8,198 nucleotides of DNA from the NCBI GenBank assembly GCA_020346805.1, contig CP070790.1:655830-664027 (forward strand), given 5' to 3'. Both the position numbers and the translations under genes were made by a program. This stretch comes from Planctomycetota bacterium. Lineage in GTDB: Bacteria > Planctomycetota > Phycisphaerae > UBA1845 > PWPN01. The notes below the pieces were generated by a model. That model was given only the letters and a program-made list of their open reading frames with translations, was not told where the DNA came from and made no database searches. Positions 6,554 to 8,198 of the stretch are shown here, piece by piece (positions within the stretch are counted from its first letter, which is position 1; the number at the start of each line of letters is the position of its first letter).

Positions 6554-7719
6554 GCACGAATGCCATGAACCCCAAACGACGACAAGAGCTGCAAGAACAA
6601 CTTTCCGCCTATCTGGACGGGGAACTAGCACCCGAGGAGCGACAGGAAGTCGAGGCCTTTCTGGCGGAGGATGCCCAGGGGCGGGCCTTGCTGGATGAGC
6701 TTCAGGCCACGGTAAATATGGTCCAGTCGATGTCTCGGGCCAAAGCATCCGCAGATTTGATGGAGGATATTCGGGCCAAGATGGAACGGCGGGCGTTGCT
6801 GGATGAAGTCGAACCAACCGAATCGAGCATGCCGAGGTCTTATCGCTTCAGCGGGAGACTGATGGCGGCAGCGGCGGTGATTGTATTCAGTTTTGTGGCC
6901 GCCTACATAATGCGCTCCATAACCGATCGGGATACGCAACCGGACAGCATGCGGGATCAATACGTACTGCAGGATGAGGAAGGCGATAAAGTCCGGGAAA
7001 CCAGGGATGTGGATGAGCTTGCCAAGGAAGTGGAAATTCTTGCCGAGCAAGATCAACCGACAGCAGGGGTACCGCCGATGAAAGCGCGGGGCATGCCGAC
7101 TGAAATGCGTACAGAGCTGAAGATGGAAAAGGGTGGTGAATATTATATCAGCAATGATGTAACCAACTCGGATGTGCAACTCAAAAGAATGCCCTCGGCT
7201 GCCCCACCACCGGGACGACATAAGGCAGGTGGAAAAATTGAAGGTGAACCGGCAATCGACCGCGAAGCAGGCTTTAAACCGGTGGATGAGCTGAAGACCA
7301 AAGGTGAAGCGGTCAAAGAATCAAGGCAAGAACCGGAAGCGATCAAGAAAGATGTAGCAAAAGTTCCTTTGCCAAAACGAAGAAGTGATCTTTCAGCTGC
7401 CGTCGGCAGGCAACTCAAGGAGGCGGCGGCGGAAATTGAATCTCTTGGAGTCGACCTGACTAAGTTTTCGCCGGCCGATTTGGATGCAATATCACTTACC
7501 ATAACCAGCAAGCCCGCCTACGCGGGCAGTCGCTACGGAACCACGATTACCGGAGACAAGTCGATACCGCCCAGTAGGTCCCCCGGTCAACTCTATAATT
7601 ATCAACACACAGTATTTTTCGGCGGACTGAAGACGTCAACACAGCCCACCTCCGCACCAGCAACAGCCTCATCACCAACTATCCCCCTGAACGCACCCGG
7701 TAAACAACCAAATAATTAG
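6550..7719 (+). CDS. Membrane anti-sigma factor with long extracytoplasmic tail
   Basis: A 389-residue protein, likely the inhibitor of the adjacent sigma factor. The cytoplasmic N-terminus resembles an anti-sigma domain: 'LSAYLDGELAPEERQEVEAF' (18-37) followed by a helix (46-80). The zinc ligands of the usual HxxxCxxC motif are absent; the matching positions are F37, D41 and G44. One membrane helix lies at about 104-121. The remaining 265 or so residues would be outside the membrane: charged and Lys/Glu-rich with no recognised fold, ending in a Thr/Ser/Pro-rich stretch (about 365-389). A possible folded piece is 'DLTKFSPADLDAISLTI' (299-315). The GTG start overlaps the sigma stop; an ATG at 6565 is an alternative. 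Signal release is presumably by conformational change or proteolysis, but no protease gene is in the window. The pairing is inferred from position and domain. Confidence 0.8.
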   Translation: MSTNAMNPKRRQELQEQLSAYLDGELAPEERQEVEAFLAEDAQGRALLDELQATVNMVQSMSRAKASADLMEDIRAKMERRALLDEVEPTESSMPRSYRFSGRLMAAAAVIVFSFVAAYIMRSITDRDTQPDSMRDQYVLQDEEGDKVRETRDVDELAKEVEILAEQDQPTAGVPPMKARGMPTEMRTELKMEKGGEYYISNDVTNSDVQLKRMPSAAPPPGRHKAGGKIEGEPAIDREAGFKPVDELKTKGEAVKESRQEPEAIKKDVAKVPLPKRRSDLSAAVGRQLKEAAAEIESLGVDLTKFSPADLDAISLTITSKPAYAGSRYGTTITGDKSIPPSRSPGQLYNYQHTVFFGGLKTSTQPTSAPATASSPTIPLNAPGKQPNN

Positions 7720-7757
7720 AACTGGTTTTAAAACTAATGAATCGATCTCAAATATTA

Positions 7758-7795
7758 TGGTAAGTTTCAAATAAGCATAGTTATTCACTTTACCA
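7758..7795. terminator. AT-rich hairpin between convergent genes
   Basis: TGGTAAGT (7758-7765) pairs with ACTTTACCA (7787-7795) with one bulged T, and inside it AATAA (7770-7774) pairs with TTATT (7781-7785) around GCATAG. It lies in the 82-base gap between the anti-sigma stop and the stop of the reverse-strand gene, where a bidirectional terminator is expected. There is no good T-run on either side and the stem is AT-rich, so the call is weak. Confidence 0.35.
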
Positions 7796-7801
7796 CAAAC
7801 T

Positions 7802-8198
7802 TTATTCACGTGATTTGGAATTAACAGGGGTTACTTGTATATCATCCAGCCAGACAGTGCCATCCATTACCATCAAGAATTGTAAAGCTGCAGAATTCGC
7901 CCCTGTTGGAACATTGAAAACCTTTTCGATCTTTTTCCAATCAAAGGTACCGGCTATCTGAGACAGGTTCACGTCCTTGACTAAAACCTTTTCAGACGCA
8001 TCCCAAATGTAAAATTTAAGCCAGGCATTTTTAGCTTTTTGGGCCTTGACCATCGCCGACACATTAACCTGCTTGCCCTTGGACAAATTACGCAGGTTTT
8101 GTCTGATAAAGTCCACGGGTATTCCGCCTCGTTTAGTGATTTTGAGAGATCGTTGGCCTTCGGTTTTATTTACACGATCGGAGGCGATCTTCATTCGA
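7802..8198 (-). CDS. C-terminal fragment with carbohydrate-module-like beta-sandwich (5' end missing)
   Basis: The frame stays open through the right window edge, so at least 131 C-terminal residues are seen and the true start may lie outside. Counting from the ATG at 8194, 'TEGQRSLKI' (11-19) and the ending 'AALQFLMVMDGTVWLDDIQVTP' split over 102-123 are typical of galactose-binding-like/CBM4_9-type jelly-roll domains, in which a 'G.rSL.I' strand comes early and 'G.vwlDDiqv' is the last strand. Residues 37-89 alternate in beta-strand fashion ('KQVNVSAMVKAQ', 'AWLKFYIWDASEKVLV'). Such domains often end secreted glycoside hydrolases and bind sugars, but here the rest of the protein is unseen. 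An intact short protein starting at 8194 is less likely, because the domain would lack its first strands. Confidence 0.6.
   Translation of the reverse strand, partial: RMKIASDRVNKTEGQRSLKITKRGGIPVDFIRQNLRNLSKGKQVNVSAMVKAQKAKNAWLKFYIWDASEKVLVKDVNLSQIAGTFDWKKIEKVFNVPTGANSAALQFLMVMDGTVWLDDIQVTPVNSKSRE

Noticed and set aside
7715..7738. ATTAG...CTAAT and GTTTTAAAAC after the anti-sigma stop as a terminator
   Set aside because: Very AT-rich five-base stem without a T-run; the hairpin at 7758-7795 is a better candidate.

Overview
The window looks like a chromosomal piece of a planctomycete, probably of the Phycisphaerae type. The main clue is the C-terminus of the long reverse-strand gene. It has paired aspartate-rich calcium loops with the flavour 'DxDxDVDxxDFAVFQ' and an ending '[12 protein letters not shown]', which I associate with dockerin-like tails on secreted proteins of that group. 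A cytidylate-kinase-like gene, a secreted GH5-like hydrolase, an ECF sigma/anti-sigma pair and a carbohydrate-module-like fragment fit the same picture. The taxonomic call is inference from protein style; no rRNA or marker gene is present.

Layout. Positions 1-2030 (+) hold the 3' part of a cytidylate-kinase-like gene that overlaps by one base the GTG start of a secreted GH5-like glycoside hydrolase. The hydrolase stop codon lies in a three-armed inverted repeat. Positions 2031-2503 hold little beyond a doubtful 90-codon ORF and a strong two-tier hairpin just before a nickel superoxide dismutase gene (sodN, 2504-2977, +). This NiSOD has a Sec signal peptide whose predicted cleavage site falls exactly before the nickel-binding histidine. 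Positions 3002-5569 (-) encode a secreted protein with 13 RCC1 repeats of exactly 50 residues, a linker domain and a dockerin-like tail. After a roughly 350-base divergent intergenic region come an ECF sigma factor (5918-6553, +) and, overlapping it by 4 bases, a one-pass membrane anti-sigma factor (6550-7719, +). The right edge holds the C-terminal part of a reverse-strand gene with a beta-sandwich, carbohydrate-module-like end (7802-8198).

How the parts may work together. The sigma factor and membrane anti-sigma form an envelope-signal switch. The region between the RCC1 gene and the sigma gene carries a GGAAC-(17/18)-GTCT element facing each way, which suggests (inference) that the sigma factor controls both itself and the RCC1 surface protein. 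The hydrolase, the RCC1-dockerin protein and the right-edge fragment are all likely exported. NiSOD would protect the cell exterior from superoxide. I found no tRNA, rRNA, CRISPR array, transposase or phage gene. I do not see a clear new multi-gene system; the most unusual points are the signal-peptidase-activated NiSOD, the mosaic RCC1 repeat array and the paired ECF-like promoters.
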